A DNA stretch of 64,000 bases from Paenibacillus sp. SYP-B3998 (GCF_010820665.1 NZ_JAAIKC010000013.1:62001-126000), one strand, 5' to 3'; counted from the stretch's first letter, positions 8,951-18,364 are shown. Numbers and translations are program-made. Notes: generated by a model from the letters alone, not told the origin.

Positions 8951-9547
8951 ATGGGCATTAATCAAAGAATCCGAAAACACCTGAGAAACTTCGTTTTTTT
9001 ACTACTTACTTTTGTGACAGGACTATTTTACTTTTGCTTTTATTTGGTGGGCATCACATTGGGAGTCACAATGGCAATTACCATCATAGGACTTCCGACC
9101 CTCCATTATGTGTTGCGTTCCACCCATGCGTTTGTGCAGCACGAACGGATACAAACCAAAATCTACACGAATATCTCTATTGGTCCGGTTCCAAGCCGAA
9201 TAAGAGAGGAAGGAAGCTTGTGGGAGCAGGTTAAAGCTGAGCTATTGAATGAGCGTAATTGGCAAGCGATATTGTGGCTGATGCTGAGATTCGTGATTGG
9301 ACTTGTCAGTATTATTTGTGTTGCTCTTTTTTACGTGACACCTCTTATTTTCCTGTTAGCTCCTGCCTTGTACCCGTTTTATAATTTTTCATTCTTCGGG
9401 ATGGAAATCAAAACGTTCGGGGCCTCGCTCCTCATCATGCTTGCAGGTGCCATACTTGTTTGGATCGGTCTTTACTTGGGCAATGGTTTGGTAAAGATGA
9501 TCGGGGGTCATACGCGTCGTATGGTTAAAGGTTTAGCTCGAAAATAA
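8951..9547 (+). CDS. Stand-alone Sensor-domain membrane protein
   Basis: About 199 aa with four hydrophobic segments: FVFLLLTFVTGLFYFCFYLV, an adjacent GVTMAITIIGLPTL, a central FVIGLVSIICVALFYVTPLI, and a C-terminal LLIMLAGAILVWIGLYLG. This pattern and the GLPTL motif match the putative Sensor domain often fused to the N-terminus of actinobacterial and firmicute histidine kinases. No kinase domain follows here and none is encoded next door. A GTG (8948) directly precedes the ATG; the purine-rich AGAGGGAG before it is too close for an ideal site, so start assignment is uncertain by one codon. Confidence 0.65.
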   Translation: MGINQRIRKHLRNFVFLLLTFVTGLFYFCFYLVGITLGVTMAITIIGLPTLHYVLRSTHAFVQHERIQTKIYTNISIGPVPSRIREEGSLWEQVKAELLNERNWQAILWLMLRFVIGLVSIICVALFYVTPLIFLLAPALYPFYNFSFFGMEIKTFGASLLIMLAGAILVWIGLYLGNGLVKMIGGHTRRMVKGLARK

Positions 9548-9741
9548 AGAGATGACAGAAGGTCACTATCATTTATGACACGATCTTTGCCATGCTGAAT
9601 TGTGGATCCAGTGAAACCCAAAATGAGAGGAAGTGGATGTAGGGTCAGCTGCTTATTTAATCGTCTAAGTAAAGAATCTAGGGAGAAGTATAATTTCTAA
9701 CGATTGTTGTATCCAATCCAAAATGAAAGTGAGAAAAGATC

Positions 9742-10347
9742 ATGGCAGCGGCACTTATGAAAACATCTTTACAATCCCTCTGGATGATGTGGGAGAACGT
9801 GTTTGACTTTTTGACCAGATTTAGAAGCGAGTCTATGAGGGGATACGGCATATGCAAATTGGTGGTCAAGCAGCATCGCGGAAAAAGTATTACCTGTCAC
9901 GATGGACATCGGATACTTGCCGGGGATTGGGTGGGCGAGCTTCATCTGGATAATCGACAGGTGTTGGGGCTTACACGTACGGTAAGTGCAGATCGAGCGG
10001 GGTTGAGTACTGCACGCAAGCTTCGCAATGCGATGAAGCAAATCAGTCAGGAGCTGGAAAGTAATCCAGAACTGGTGAAAATCAAGGCCATAACCGGGAT
10101 CACGCTGCTTAATAGGGGGATCATTCACGGAATAGGGTTTGAACAGCATCCCATCGAGTCCAAATGGCAGCGACGATTTTATGCGATGTATCTTCGCTTC
10201 CTACTTCGTGTGCTGCATCCGGAGGGGAGACAACGAGTCCAACATAGCACTGAGAAGTTAGTTCCCGTGATGCTGGTGATAAGCAAGCAGTCTCTGAAAG
10301 AACGTTTTATGGTACGGAAAAATAGATGCGAAACCATCACCGCTTGA
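9742..10347 (+). CDS. YkoP-like protein
   Basis: A soluble basic protein of 201 aa resembling the YkoP family of Bacillales. The segment YGICKLVVKQHRGKSITCHD followed by GDWVGELHLDN is the recognisable block. The role of YkoP is not established. YkoP-like domains are known next to or fused to polysaccharide deacetylases, which fits the deacetylase gene that starts 45 bp downstream, so the two probably form one operon acting on the cell envelope. No strong ribosome binding site is seen before the ATG; an in-frame ATG five codons later is an alternative. Confidence 0.65.
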   Translation: MAAALMKTSLQSLWMMWENVFDFLTRFRSESMRGYGICKLVVKQHRGKSITCHDGHRILAGDWVGELHLDNRQVLGLTRTVSADRAGLSTARKLRNAMKQISQELESNPELVKIKAITGITLLNRGIIHGIGFEQHPIESKWQRRFYAMYLRFLLRVLHPEGRQRVQHSTEKLVPVMLVISKQSLKERFMVRKNRCETITA

Positions 10348-10392
10348 TGGTCACCAGGATCTGCAGGGTCGAATGAAGAAAGAGGCGGTTTC

Positions 10393-11160
10393 ATGATACA
10401 GATGCTAATTGTTTTATCCATAGATGTGATGATCCTCTATATGATCGTTCCCTTTATTCTTACCCGAATATATGGGTGGGGCGTTTTCTCCAAAGGAAAA
10501 GTAGCGAAGGAAATTGCCTTTACTTTCGATGACGGTCCTGACCCCCGTTATACGCCTGAATTGCTAATCTTGTTAAAAGAGCATGATGTAAAGGCCACCT
10601 TCTTCGTACTGGGCAGCAAAGCGGAAAAATACCCGGAGCTGATTCAGCTAATGCACCAGGAGGGGCACCAAATCGGCATTCATAACTATGTTCACACCTC
10701 CAACTGGATCTTGTCTCCATGGGCGAGTAAACGAGAGCAAGCAGATCGCACAGCTGACATTGTCGAGCGAATTACAGGAGAACGACCTACCTTTTACCGA
10801 CCGCCCTGGGGACTTCTTAATCTAGGCGATCTCCTTTTGATGCGAAAGTTTTATCGAATTGCATTGTGGTCGGTTATGGTGGGAGATTGGAAACCATCGG
10901 TCAGCTCGGAACAAATGAAGCGTACCTTGTTGAAAAAAATTAAACCGGGCTCCATCGTCGTTCTGCATGACAGTGGCGATACACTTGGGGCAGATGTGGA
11001 AGCGCCGCAGCGTATGATAATAGGACTGAAGGAAGTTCTGAAAGAAGTTCGTACGAAGGGATTGAAATGTCTGCGAACGGATGCGCTGTTGGATAAGGAA
11101 GCAGGGAGTATTGGAAAAGTCATGCCAAGAGCCAAACGTTCTGGTCAGGTCCATTCGTAG
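10393..11160 (+). CDS. Polysaccharide deacetylase (NodB homology), membrane-anchored
   Basis: A 255-aa carbohydrate esterase family 4 protein. An N-terminal hydrophobic segment (MIQMLIVLSIDVMILYMIVP) should anchor it with the catalytic domain outside. NodB motifs are in order: TFDDGPD (catalytic base and metal Asp), HQIGIHNYVH (HxxxH metal site), RPPWG (motif 3), and IVVLHDSGD (motif 5 with catalytic His). Such enzymes remove N-acetyl groups from peptidoglycan or other GlcNAc polymers. GAAAGAGGCGG precedes the ATG. The HxxxH motif is intact, so activity is expected. Confidence 0.88.
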   Translation: MIQMLIVLSIDVMILYMIVPFILTRIYGWGVFSKGKVAKEIAFTFDDGPDPRYTPELLILLKEHDVKATFFVLGSKAEKYPELIQLMHQEGHQIGIHNYVHTSNWILSPWASKREQADRTADIVERITGERPTFYRPPWGLLNLGDLLLMRKFYRIALWSVMVGDWKPSVSSEQMKRTLLKKIKPGSIVVLHDSGDTLGADVEAPQRMIIGLKEVLKEVRTKGLKCLRTDALLDKEAGSIGKVMPRAKRSGQVHS

Positions 11161-11307
11161 GCTAGTGTAATGGAAGAGATGGTTACAAGGAGTATCGTTA
11201 TTTCAATAACTTCTGATTTTTTTTGCTGACATGACAAATAACCCCCTAGATTGTAATCGAATTAACCCGTGGGGGGCTCTAATGTCTATTCTAAGGGGTG
11301 CACTGCA

Positions 11308-11775
11308 TCAAAAAGAGTCAATTTTTTTAATTTTGAATTTAGTAGCTTCTTTTTGAAAGATTATCGCTTTCATTTTCCACGTTCCATCTTTTTCGAAGCT
11401 GGTTACGGACGCTACTGTTTCACCAACCTGAGCACCAGAGTCATCGTATAGCATTATATTAATTTCAATATTTTTCAGCTCTTTTCCAGAGTTGTTTTTT
11501 ACGGTACCCACCACATATTTTTGATCATATTCACCCTCTTGGATTTTCGTGTCGGTTATATCGAGTTGACTTAGGTCATGCTGCTTAATCCGCTTCTCTT
11601 CTTCTATATGATCTTGTATTTTTTGATCTGCAATAGCCAAGGCATTCGCCCGTTGCTTTGCTTCTAAAGCTTGCCTTTGATCAACATTCGTTTTTAATGG
11701 CGAACTGTTTAATTGAGAATTCGAGCAAGCTGCGAGCAGCACGCATATTGTCGCTATAAAGAAAATTTTATGCAT
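11308..11775 (-). CDS. Secreted lipoprotein with FxLYD domain
   Basis: About 155 aa with a lipoprotein signal ending in LLAAC, so it is anchored outside the membrane. A charged helix of about 45 residues (ALEAKQRANALAIADQKIQD) is followed by an Ig-like domain of the FxLYD type, seen as YVVGTVKNNSG and ELKNIEINIMLYDDSG. Function of FxLYD lipoproteins is unknown. The open frame starts eight codons earlier (MDIGVVKH), but AGGAG lies 11 bases before the ATG of MHKIFF, which begins a proper signal peptide. Confidence 0.8.
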   Translation of the reverse strand: MHKIFFIATICVLLAACSNSQLNSSPLKTNVDQRQALEAKQRANALAIADQKIQDHIEEEKRIKQHDLSQLDITDTKIQEGEYDQKYVVGTVKNNSGKELKNIEINIMLYDDSGAQVGETVASVTSFEKDGTWKMKAIIFQKEATKFKIKKIDSF

Positions 11776-11799
11776 ATGTTTGACGACTCCTATATCCAA

Positions 11800-12069
11800 A
11801 TTGAGACTTAAGTGCGGTTGATTATATCACGAATTACGGAGATATGCATGTATAATCTACCATTTCCGTGACTCTGCGAGGGGCAGATCCTCCCGTGGGC
11901 ATTTTATTGCCGAACAATGGCATGAAGCAATCAGTTTGAGCTCCCGTGTTTTTATTTCTTCGTGCTATTTGTGATGTATAGCGAACGTTGAGCTCGGCTC
12001 CATGCGTGCAAACATTCAAGTATATCGGAAATTTAATAGAAAATGTATAGACTTATGAGGCCGTATATT
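11800..12069. other. Intergenic region without a recognised gene
   Basis: Divergent region between the FxLYD lipoprotein and the SGNH protein. A 61-codon minus frame crosses it but lacks a ribosome binding site and resembles no family. CACGGGAG occurs twice on the minus strand. No riboswitch was recognised. Confidence 0.4.
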
Positions 12070-12110
12070 CCATAATTATTTTGATACATATTGTATCTAA
12101 ATAATTATGG
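12070..12110. promoter_or_regulatory. 41-nt near-perfect palindrome overlapping the ribosome binding site
   Basis: Two 19-nt arms (12070-12088 and 12092-12110) around a 3-nt centre, complementary except one position. The right arm ends in the GG that begins the GGGGG Shine-Dalgarno of the SGNH gene, 9 nt before its ATG. There is no T run, so it is not a terminator. It could be an operator for a dimeric regulator or an mRNA hairpin that modulates translation or stability. Confidence 0.7.
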
Positions 12111-12119
12111 GGGTAGCTT

Positions 12120-15100
12120 ATGAAAATATCCTATTCGAACTGGCTCTATGCAATGATTTTGTCGGTACTTGTTCTTGTGTCATTACCTGTCGGTTCTAGC
12201 GCACAGGATGGGGGAATTAGAATTGAAAAGCAGGCACCTGGGATTGTGGGTAATGTCGGGAGTAAGTTTGAAGTGAGAGTACTTGTTTATTATAACTATC
12301 CAATTACGAAAGTAACCGCACAGCTGGATACCGTATCCATAGATTTGGTACGGGTTAATTCCTCACAGACATGGAAAGTGCAAATGGACATTGCATCTTT
12401 AGGTAAAGGAAAAAAGAACGGCTTCATCACAGCAAAAGATATTCAAGGAAATATAGCGAGCATACCCTTTCAAGTGAATTATGATGATCCACCGACAATC
12501 GACGTCCAACAACCGGATATTTTCTCCATTACAACCAGAGATGTACACGTGAAGATGTCATGCATGGACGATGACCCTGCTGGGTGCAAGAAAGTCACCG
12601 TAGAGGCAAACGACAAACAGATTTTGTCGAGCGTAAGCACGATCGACAAGGTGATATCACTTGCTCAATACGAAGGCAAAAGAGTTACTTTAAAGTTTAC
12701 TGGATACGATTCGGCGGGGCAGCGGGTTTCAGCAGTAAGATATGTGAGCGTAGGAGGAAATAATCGTCGTCTAACCCTGGTGAATAGTTTTCCAAATGCA
12801 AGGTTGCTTGACTATGATTCAGCCAGAGCGCTTCTCCTTCACGAAAATAAATTTGAAATTAGGGATCTGCATTCGGGCCAAGTGGTCGCATCCATTCCAA
12901 ACCGTTTAGACATAACAATTAAAGAAGCCCATTTGACGCCCAAAGGGGCCATGATTAGGACGGATGGAATTTTTGACGAATGGGAGTCTAGAGAAGAATT
13001 GTACGAATGGAGAGAAGATCGGCTAGACTTTGTCCTAAATACGGATAAGTATGCCGTGTTTGATAACCTGATAAAAATAAATGGCAACTATGCTCTGTTT
13101 GTGAAAAATGGCATCCTATTAAGGAATTTATTAACGGGAGTAGACACAAAAATCTCGCAAGGTTCTCAAATGTTTGAACTCTTACAAGATGGCACTGCGA
13201 TTTATTATGAAGATGGGGTTTATAAGCAATATAAGGAAAGCGCAGGTGCTTCGTTATTCTTACCTGCATTACCTGGATACTCTTTGGCAACGACGGATGG
13301 GATTAACACGTTATTTAAGAAATGGCTTCTTCCAGACGGCTCCCCCTATCAAAAATTTGCACTTCTGCTGCATAATTCAGCAGGTGACCGCGAGCTAGGC
13401 ACAGTTGAGCTAAGTACTGGGATGACGTTACCATTTCCGACTGAATTTATGGTGAATAACGGATGGATCGCCTATGCTCGAATAGATCACAGCCAAGATA
13501 CAAGTGAAGAGGATGCCGGCATCCGGCAACTATGGGTCATTTCTCCTGACGGAACGGAGCGAAAAGTTACGGATAAATTTTTTGGTTTGGAGGCGCTCTC
13601 GGAAAATGGAGATATCGCATTTACGAAGGGGTTCTATGAAAGTACGGGGGAAATATATGTAAGCAACAACGTCACAGGTCAGAGAGATGGTATCGTACGA
13701 ATACCCTCAGCAGCAGCAGCAAGGCCTATTTGGAAGGATGGTCAATGGTATGGTGTCAGTGGATATTCGCAAGTATATAGTATCAACACAGCTATGCCTG
13801 ATCCAGAACTGCTTTTTATAAGCCCGAGACACCTTCAGTCCCTTTACACAGATACTCCTACTATTGTAGCGGCAGTGAAGGCAAGCGAGGTGGGGATCGA
13901 CCCAGCTTCCATTGTGGTGAAGTTGGACGATAAACAAGTACCAGCCCAATATGTGAGTGAGTCTTCATCCATTATCGTGCGAACACGGGTGGAAACAAAG
14001 GGTTTCCATAAAATAACTATTGATCTTGCCGATAAAAATGGAAATCACATGGATGTGTTGGAAAGTTATTTTGAAATTTTAATGGGTGATTCTTCAGATA
14101 ATTATTATGTGGCGCTGGGCGACTCTTTAGCCGCTGGTGTGACGCCAACAGGAACGATAGACATCGGTTATACGGATTACCTCTCTAAGTATTTGTACGA
14201 CAAAGGAGATTTGTATGCAAGCAATGATAATTTCGCTGTTCCTGGTTACACTTCTAATCAGGTTTTGGCGGATATTCAGAATAATGTTCGTGATTTGGGA
14301 GGTGGGATAAAGGATCATTTAGCTAGAGCTAGGATGGTTACGATTGATGCAGGGGCCAACGATTTCTTGCAAGCGTTGGAGGCTAATCATTATCAGCTTA
14401 GTTCGGCTCAAGCCCAGCAGCTTATTGCTTCCGTATCAGGAAACACGAACCAAATTATGACTGAAATCAAAATGTTAAACCCAGCTGCGCAGGTCTATGT
14501 CATGGGTTATTACGATGCCTTCCATAACGCGCCTTTAACAGACATTCAGAAAGCTGGATTGCTGCAAATTTTGGATGAGTTGAATGAAGCGGTTTCTCAA
14601 GTTGTACAGCAAAAAGGCGGGTTTTTCGTACCTACGAAAGAAGCGATTGCTGCTAATTATGCTTTGTATTTGCCGACCACGGATATTCATCCAAGCTTGG
14701 AAGGTTATCAAGTGATTGCCGATGAGTTTAAGAGGTTCATTCAGCCCCAATTGCTTTGGTCTGGGAATAGCGCTTTAACGGCAACGGATATTACGTCATC
14801 AGGGCTTAAACTTCAATGGACAGCCGCTGGAGAGGAAACTGTCTCTTACAGTGTGTATAAGAATGGTCAAAGGTTAGCTATTTTGTCTGGTGATGTAAGT
14901 AACTATGAAGTAGCGGAGTTAAAGTCAAATACTGCCTATGATTTTAAAATTGAGGCTAGCCATGATTCTGAGCACTGGTCTAAAAATGGACCAAAGATAA
15001 CCGCGAAAACAGTCAAGGGCCCACTAGAATTAGATACAACGGCTCCCACAATCAGCAATGTGGAGCCTGCTGATGGACAAATAATAACGACAGCAGCACC

Positions 15101-15671
15101 GACACTGTCAGCCCAATTAACAGATATGGATTCTGGTATCAATACAGATTCCATTCGTCTCAAACTGGATGGAGAAGTCTTGCAAGCTCAGTATGAGAAC
15201 TCTACAATGACCGTTACAGCTTCAGCTTATGGCTTGTCGAATGGCATCCATCATCTGGAGATTATCGTTGCGGATCGTGCTGGGAATACAGCGCTATCAA
15301 CCACTAGCTTCCAAAAGAAAGATCTGGAGCCGATTGGTAAATTACAGTTCACTACCCTCGTAACGATGGTAGGCGAGAGTGCGGGTACGGTAACGGCCAC
15401 TGTATATCGCAGCGGAGGCAGCCGCGGAGAGATAACGGTCAAGTATATGACATTGAACAGGTCTGCTCTGGCAGGAAGCGACTACATTTCCTCATCGGGT
15501 CAACTGACGTTCAGTGATGGCGAAATGAAGAAAAGCATTCAAGTTAAGATCGTGAATGATACTGACAAAGAACAATTAGAAGCATTTTATCTGGGTTTGT
15601 ATGCTCCTTCCGAGGAAGGAGCCCTGGGAGCCGATACGGGCACGACTTTCATCATTAGGGATGACGATTAA
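12120..15671 (+). CDS. Large secreted SGNH/GDSL esterase with Ig, FN3 and Calx-beta modules
   Basis: An 1183-aa secreted protein with a signal peptide ending near SSAQDG. Residues 30-215 look like bacterial Ig-type sandwiches, and 215-560 is a repeat-rich region that may be a propeller. A catalytic SGNH hydrolase domain spans about 660-880. All four blocks are present: YYVALGDSLAAG (Ser), PGYTSNQV (Gly), DAGANDFLQ (Asn) and DIHPSLEGY (Asp-x-His). A fibronectin-III-like module, another Ig module and a C-terminal Calx-beta domain (SALAGSDYISSSGQLTF, IIRDDD) follow. It probably deacylates an extracellular polymer or glycan. It is monocistronic, with a palindrome at its 5' end and a terminator after it. 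No SLH or LPXTG anchor was seen, so it is likely released or bound through its modules. Confidence 0.85.
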   Translation: MKISYSNWLYAMILSVLVLVSLPVGSSAQDGGIRIEKQAPGIVGNVGSKFEVRVLVYYNYPITKVTAQLDTVSIDLVRVNSSQTWKVQMDIASLGKGKKNGFITAKDIQGNIASIPFQVNYDDPPTIDVQQPDIFSITTRDVHVKMSCMDDDPAGCKKVTVEANDKQILSSVSTIDKVISLAQYEGKRVTLKFTGYDSAGQRVSAVRYVSVGGNNRRLTLVNSFPNARLLDYDSARALLLHENKFEIRDLHSGQVVASIPNRLDITIKEAHLTPKGAMIRTDGIFDEWESREELYEWREDRLDFVLNTDKYAVFDNLIKINGNYALFVKNGILLRNLLTGVDTKISQGSQMFELLQDGTAIYYEDGVYKQYKESAGASLFLPALPGYSLATTDGINTLFKKWLLPDGSPYQKFALLLHNSAGDRELGTVELSTGMTLPFPTEFMVNNGWIAYARIDHSQDTSEEDAGIRQLWVISPDGTERKVTDKFFGLEALSENGDIAFTKGFYESTGEIYVSNNVTGQRDGIVRIPSAAAARPIWKDGQWYGVSGYSQVYSINTAMPDPELLFISPRHLQSLYTDTPTIVAAVKASEVGIDPASIVVKLDDKQVPAQYVSESSSIIVRTRVETKGFHKITIDLADKNGNHMDVLESYFEILMGDSSDNYYVALGDSLAAGVTPTGTIDIGYTDYLSKYLYDKGDLYASNDNFAVPGYTSNQVLADIQNNVRDLGGGIKDHLARARMVTIDAGANDFLQALEANHYQLSSAQAQQLIASVSGNTNQIMTEIKMLNPAAQVYVMGYYDAFHNAPLTDIQKAGLLQILDELNEAVSQVVQQKGGFFVPTKEAIAANYALYLPTTDIHPSLEGYQVIADEFKRFIQPQLLWSGNSALTATDITSSGLKLQWTAAGEETVSYSVYKNGQRLAILSGDVSNYEVAELKSNTAYDFKIEASHDSEHWSKNGPKITAKTVKGPLELDTTAPTISNVEPADGQIITTAAPTLSAQLTDMDSGINTDSIRLKLDGEVLQAQYENSTMTVTASAYGLSNGIHHLEIIVADRAGNTALSTTSFQKKDLEPIGKLQFTTLVTMVGESAGTVTATVYRSGGSRGEITVKYMTLNRSALAGSDYISSSGQLTFSDGEMKKSIQVKIVNDTDKEQLEAFYLGLYAPSEEGALGADTGTTFIIRDDD

Positions 15672-15776
15672 TATCAGGAGGAAATAGGCAGCATAGCAAA
15701 GCTGTAAAATTATAGCTTCCGATATGGTTAATTTCTAAATTCCTAGCTATCTAGGTCCCATGCCCGCGATATCAGC

Positions 15777-15809
15777 TGCGTTCACTCCAATGAGTGGACG
15801 CACTTTTTA
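15777..15809 (+). terminator. Terminator after the SGNH gene
   Basis: TGCGTTCACTC (15777-15787), loop CAAT, GAGTGGACGCA (15792-15802) with one G-U pair, then CTTTTTATTT. Confidence 0.85.
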
Positions 15810-15935
15810 TTTAGCAGCCGCCTTTTTATTTTTGTTCCACAGAAACGAAATCGGTCGCCACGGCAAGCTGGGTGAATAGAGTGGATGGACGACCATAAAC
15901 GAATACAAAGATTTAAAACTGTAGCAGCAACAAAA

Positions 15936-15955
15936 AAATCGAAACGTTTCTATTG
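15936..15955. promoter_or_regulatory. Upstream LacI-type operator
   Basis: Palindromic core GAAACGTTTC inside the 20-mer AAATCGAAACGTTTCTATTG. The same 20-mer recurs 160 bp downstream. The CG-centred symmetry is typical of LacI/GalR regulators, and a LacI-family gene ends this cluster. A looser half-site (TAAGCGTTTC) lies between the two, near 16017-16026. Confidence 0.8.
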
Positions 15956-16055
15956 TATAAGAGAACAAGCTGAATTTGCATTTATCTACTTGTATCTATC
16001 AATATATTACAAATTATAAGCGTTTCTAATAAAAAATAATAATGTGTTACACCAA

Positions 16056-16084
16056 TTGACTATACGTTTTATATTTATTAGAAT
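16056..16084 (+). promoter_or_regulatory. SigA-type promoter of the beta-1,2-glucan operon
   Basis: TTGACT (16056-16061), 17-bp spacer, TAGAAT (16079-16084). The predicted transcription start is near 16091, so the downstream operator would lie about +10 to +20, well placed for repression. Confidence 0.75.
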
Positions 16085-16095
16085 TATAAACAGCT

Positions 16096-16115
16096 AAATC
16101 GAAACGTTTCTATTG
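16096..16115. promoter_or_regulatory. Downstream LacI-type operator
   Basis: Exact copy of the upstream 20-mer with core GAAACGTTTC (16101-16110), located just after the predicted transcription start. Two sites 160 bp apart could allow repression loops. Confidence 0.82.
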
Positions 16116-16171
16116 ATTTGAATATCTTGAATTACTAACTAAATTATTAACTTAAAATGAGGGATAAAATC

Positions 16172-18364
16172 ATGGATCATCAACTACTTTCTCTAATCCA
16201 TCAAATGACGCGAGAGGAGAAAATCGCACAACTGATGCAGTTGGCGGCGCCTTTCTTTGAAGGCGGGGAGAATGAGGGGCAGATCACGGGCCCCATGGCT
16301 TCCATGGGCATTTCGGAGCAAACTGTGCGAAATGCCGGCTCCGTACTTGGCTTAGCTGGGGCAAAGCAGGTTATTGATATTCAGCAGGCCCATTTGAAAA
16401 GTAATCGCTTAGGCATTCCACTGCTTTTCATGGCGGATATTATCCACGGCTATCGAACTATTTTCCCGGTAACGTTGGCTATCGGCTGCTCATGGGATTT
16501 GGAGCTAGCAGAAAAAAGTGCAGAAATCGCTGCCAAAGAAGCAGCCGTTTCTGGCATTCATGTTACCTTTGCGCCCATGGTCGATCTCGTGCGAGATCCG
16601 CGTTGGGGAAGGGTTATGGAGTCGACAGGGGAAGATCCTTATTTGAACAGCCTATTCGCTCGTGCGTTCGTCCGGGGGTTCCAAGGTAAAGATTTATCGA
16701 CGGAGACCGATAGGGTTGCTGCATGTGTGAAACATTTTGCCGCTTATGGCGCGGCCGAAGCCGGACGTGATTACAATACCGTGGATCTGTCAGAACGACA
16801 GCTTCGAGAATTTTATTTACCCGCGTACAAAGCGGCGCTAGACGAAGGCTGTGAGATGGTGATGACGGCTTTCAATACAGTCGATGGTATTCCCGCCAGT
16901 GGCAATAAATGGCTGATGCGAGATTTGTTGCGAGAAGAATGGGGCTTTGACGGTGTTCTAATCTCAGATTGGGGAGCGGTGAAAGAAATGATTCCGCACG
17001 GTGTTGCTGCGGATGAGGCGGAAGCTGCTCATAAAGCCATTCAGGCTGGTGTCGACATCGAGATGATGACGCCTTGTTATATCAATCATCTAGATACGCT
17101 CGTCGAGATCGGTGCCGTAGAAGAGAGGCTCATTGATGAGGCGGTTCTGCGCATTTTGCGTCTAAAGAAAAAATTGGGCTTGTTTGAGCACCCTCTGAGG
17201 GGAGCAGACCCGGAACGGGAACGTGCTATCGTGTTCTGTGAAGATCACCGGCAAGCATCCCGCAAGCTTGCGGAGAAATCTTGCGTTTTGCTGAAGAATG
17301 ACAACAATGTACTGCCGCTTAAATTAGGACAGAAAATCGCTTTGATTGGCCCCTTCGCCAAGAGCGGAGATATTCTCGGGCCTTGGTCTGGGCTGGGTTC
17401 CAAAGAAGAAGCCGTACAGTTATATGATGGAATGGTTTCTATCATGGGGGCATCTTTACTAGCAGTGGCTGAGGGATGCGGTGTCGAGACGGCTGCTACG
17501 GAGCAGCAAATGAACGAAGCGCTGCAAATTGCTCATCATGCTGACGTCATCGTACTAGCTTTGGGTGAACATTCCGATATGAGCGGCGAGGCTGGAAGTC
17601 GGGCGGATATCAGGTTGCCACAAGCTCAGCTTGACCTACTTGCACAATTGAAATCGCTAAACAAACCAATGGTGACCATTTTGTTCAATGGAAGACCGCT
17701 GGATCTGCATGGTGTTGTTGACCAGGTCGATGCGGTGTTGGAGGCTTGGTTCCCAGGCAGCGAGGGTGGTGCGGCCATCGCCGACCTCTTGTTCGGTAAC
17801 GTCCAACCAGTCGGCAGGTTGAGTATGTCATTCCCTTATTCGGTTGGTCAAATTCCCGTTTATTACAACGCTTTTAATACGGGAAGACCAAAAGGGGCTC
17901 CTGATGCGCAAGAACGATATATTTCTCAATATTTAGATATTCCAAACGAGCCCTTATTCCCATTTGGATTCGGTTTAAGTTATACGACGTTTGCTTACGA
18001 AGACGCACAGCTGTCTGCTGAGACAATAACAGAGGAACAAACACTGACCATAAAGGTGCGAGTTAGCAACACAGGAAACGTTCCTGGTGAGGAAGTTGTC
18101 CAGCTTTATGTAAGGGATATGTCAGGTGATGTCGTTCGTCCGCTCAAAGAATTGAAGGCGTTCCGTCGTGTATCGCTGCAGCCTGGCGAGAGTGAAGAAG
18201 TCTGTTTCAGTATAACTGAGCCGCAGCTTCGTTATTACCATGCTGACTACAAATATGCTAGCGACGCAGGTGACTTCATTGTTTATGTGGGTCCTAACAG
18301 CCGAGATACGATGGAGCTCCGATTCCAACTGGTAAAAAATAAACAAGAAATGAGTGAAGCATAA
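16172..18364 (+). CDS. GH3 beta-glucosidase, probably acting on sophorose-type glucosides
   Basis: A 730-aa cytoplasmic glycoside hydrolase family 3 enzyme without signal peptide. The TIM-barrel domain has VKHFAAYG and the nucleophile motif GVLISDWGAV (Asp near residue 266). The second domain carries GEHSDMSGEAGSR with a likely acid/base Glu. A C-terminal FN3-like domain follows (VSNTGNVPGEEVVQLYVRD). I choose the ATG at 16172 because AGGG lies 8 bases upstream; the ATG at 16157 has no site. Its stop overlaps the start of the GH94 gene by one base, so the two are translationally coupled. In Listeria innocua a GH3 enzyme paired with a 1,2-beta-oligoglucan phosphorylase hydrolyses sophorose; the same role is inferred here. 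Confidence 0.88.
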   Translation: MDHQLLSLIHQMTREEKIAQLMQLAAPFFEGGENEGQITGPMASMGISEQTVRNAGSVLGLAGAKQVIDIQQAHLKSNRLGIPLLFMADIIHGYRTIFPVTLAIGCSWDLELAEKSAEIAAKEAAVSGIHVTFAPMVDLVRDPRWGRVMESTGEDPYLNSLFARAFVRGFQGKDLSTETDRVAACVKHFAAYGAAEAGRDYNTVDLSERQLREFYLPAYKAALDEGCEMVMTAFNTVDGIPASGNKWLMRDLLREEWGFDGVLISDWGAVKEMIPHGVAADEAEAAHKAIQAGVDIEMMTPCYINHLDTLVEIGAVEERLIDEAVLRILRLKKKLGLFEHPLRGADPERERAIVFCEDHRQASRKLAEKSCVLLKNDNNVLPLKLGQKIALIGPFAKSGDILGPWSGLGSKEEAVQLYDGMVSIMGASLLAVAEGCGVETAATEQQMNEALQIAHHADVIVLALGEHSDMSGEAGSRADIRLPQAQLDLLAQLKSLNKPMVTILFNGRPLDLHGVVDQVDAVLEAWFPGSEGGAAIADLLFGNVQPVGRLSMSFPYSVGQIPVYYNAFNTGRPKGAPDAQERYISQYLDIPNEPLFPFGFGLSYTTFAYEDAQLSAETITEEQTLTIKVRVSNTGNVPGEEVVQLYVRDMSGDVVRPLKELKAFRRVSLQPGESEEVCFSITEPQLRYYHADYKYASDAGDFIVYVGPNSRDTMELRFQLVKNKQEMSEA

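Noticed and set aside
11242..11278. CCCCC/GGGGG pairing as a terminator after the deacetylase
   Set aside because: Loop of more than 20 bases and no T run; the pairing may be chance.
11834..12019. 61-codon minus ORF upstream of the SGNH gene
   Set aside because: No ribosome binding site, no family, located in a divergent promoter region.
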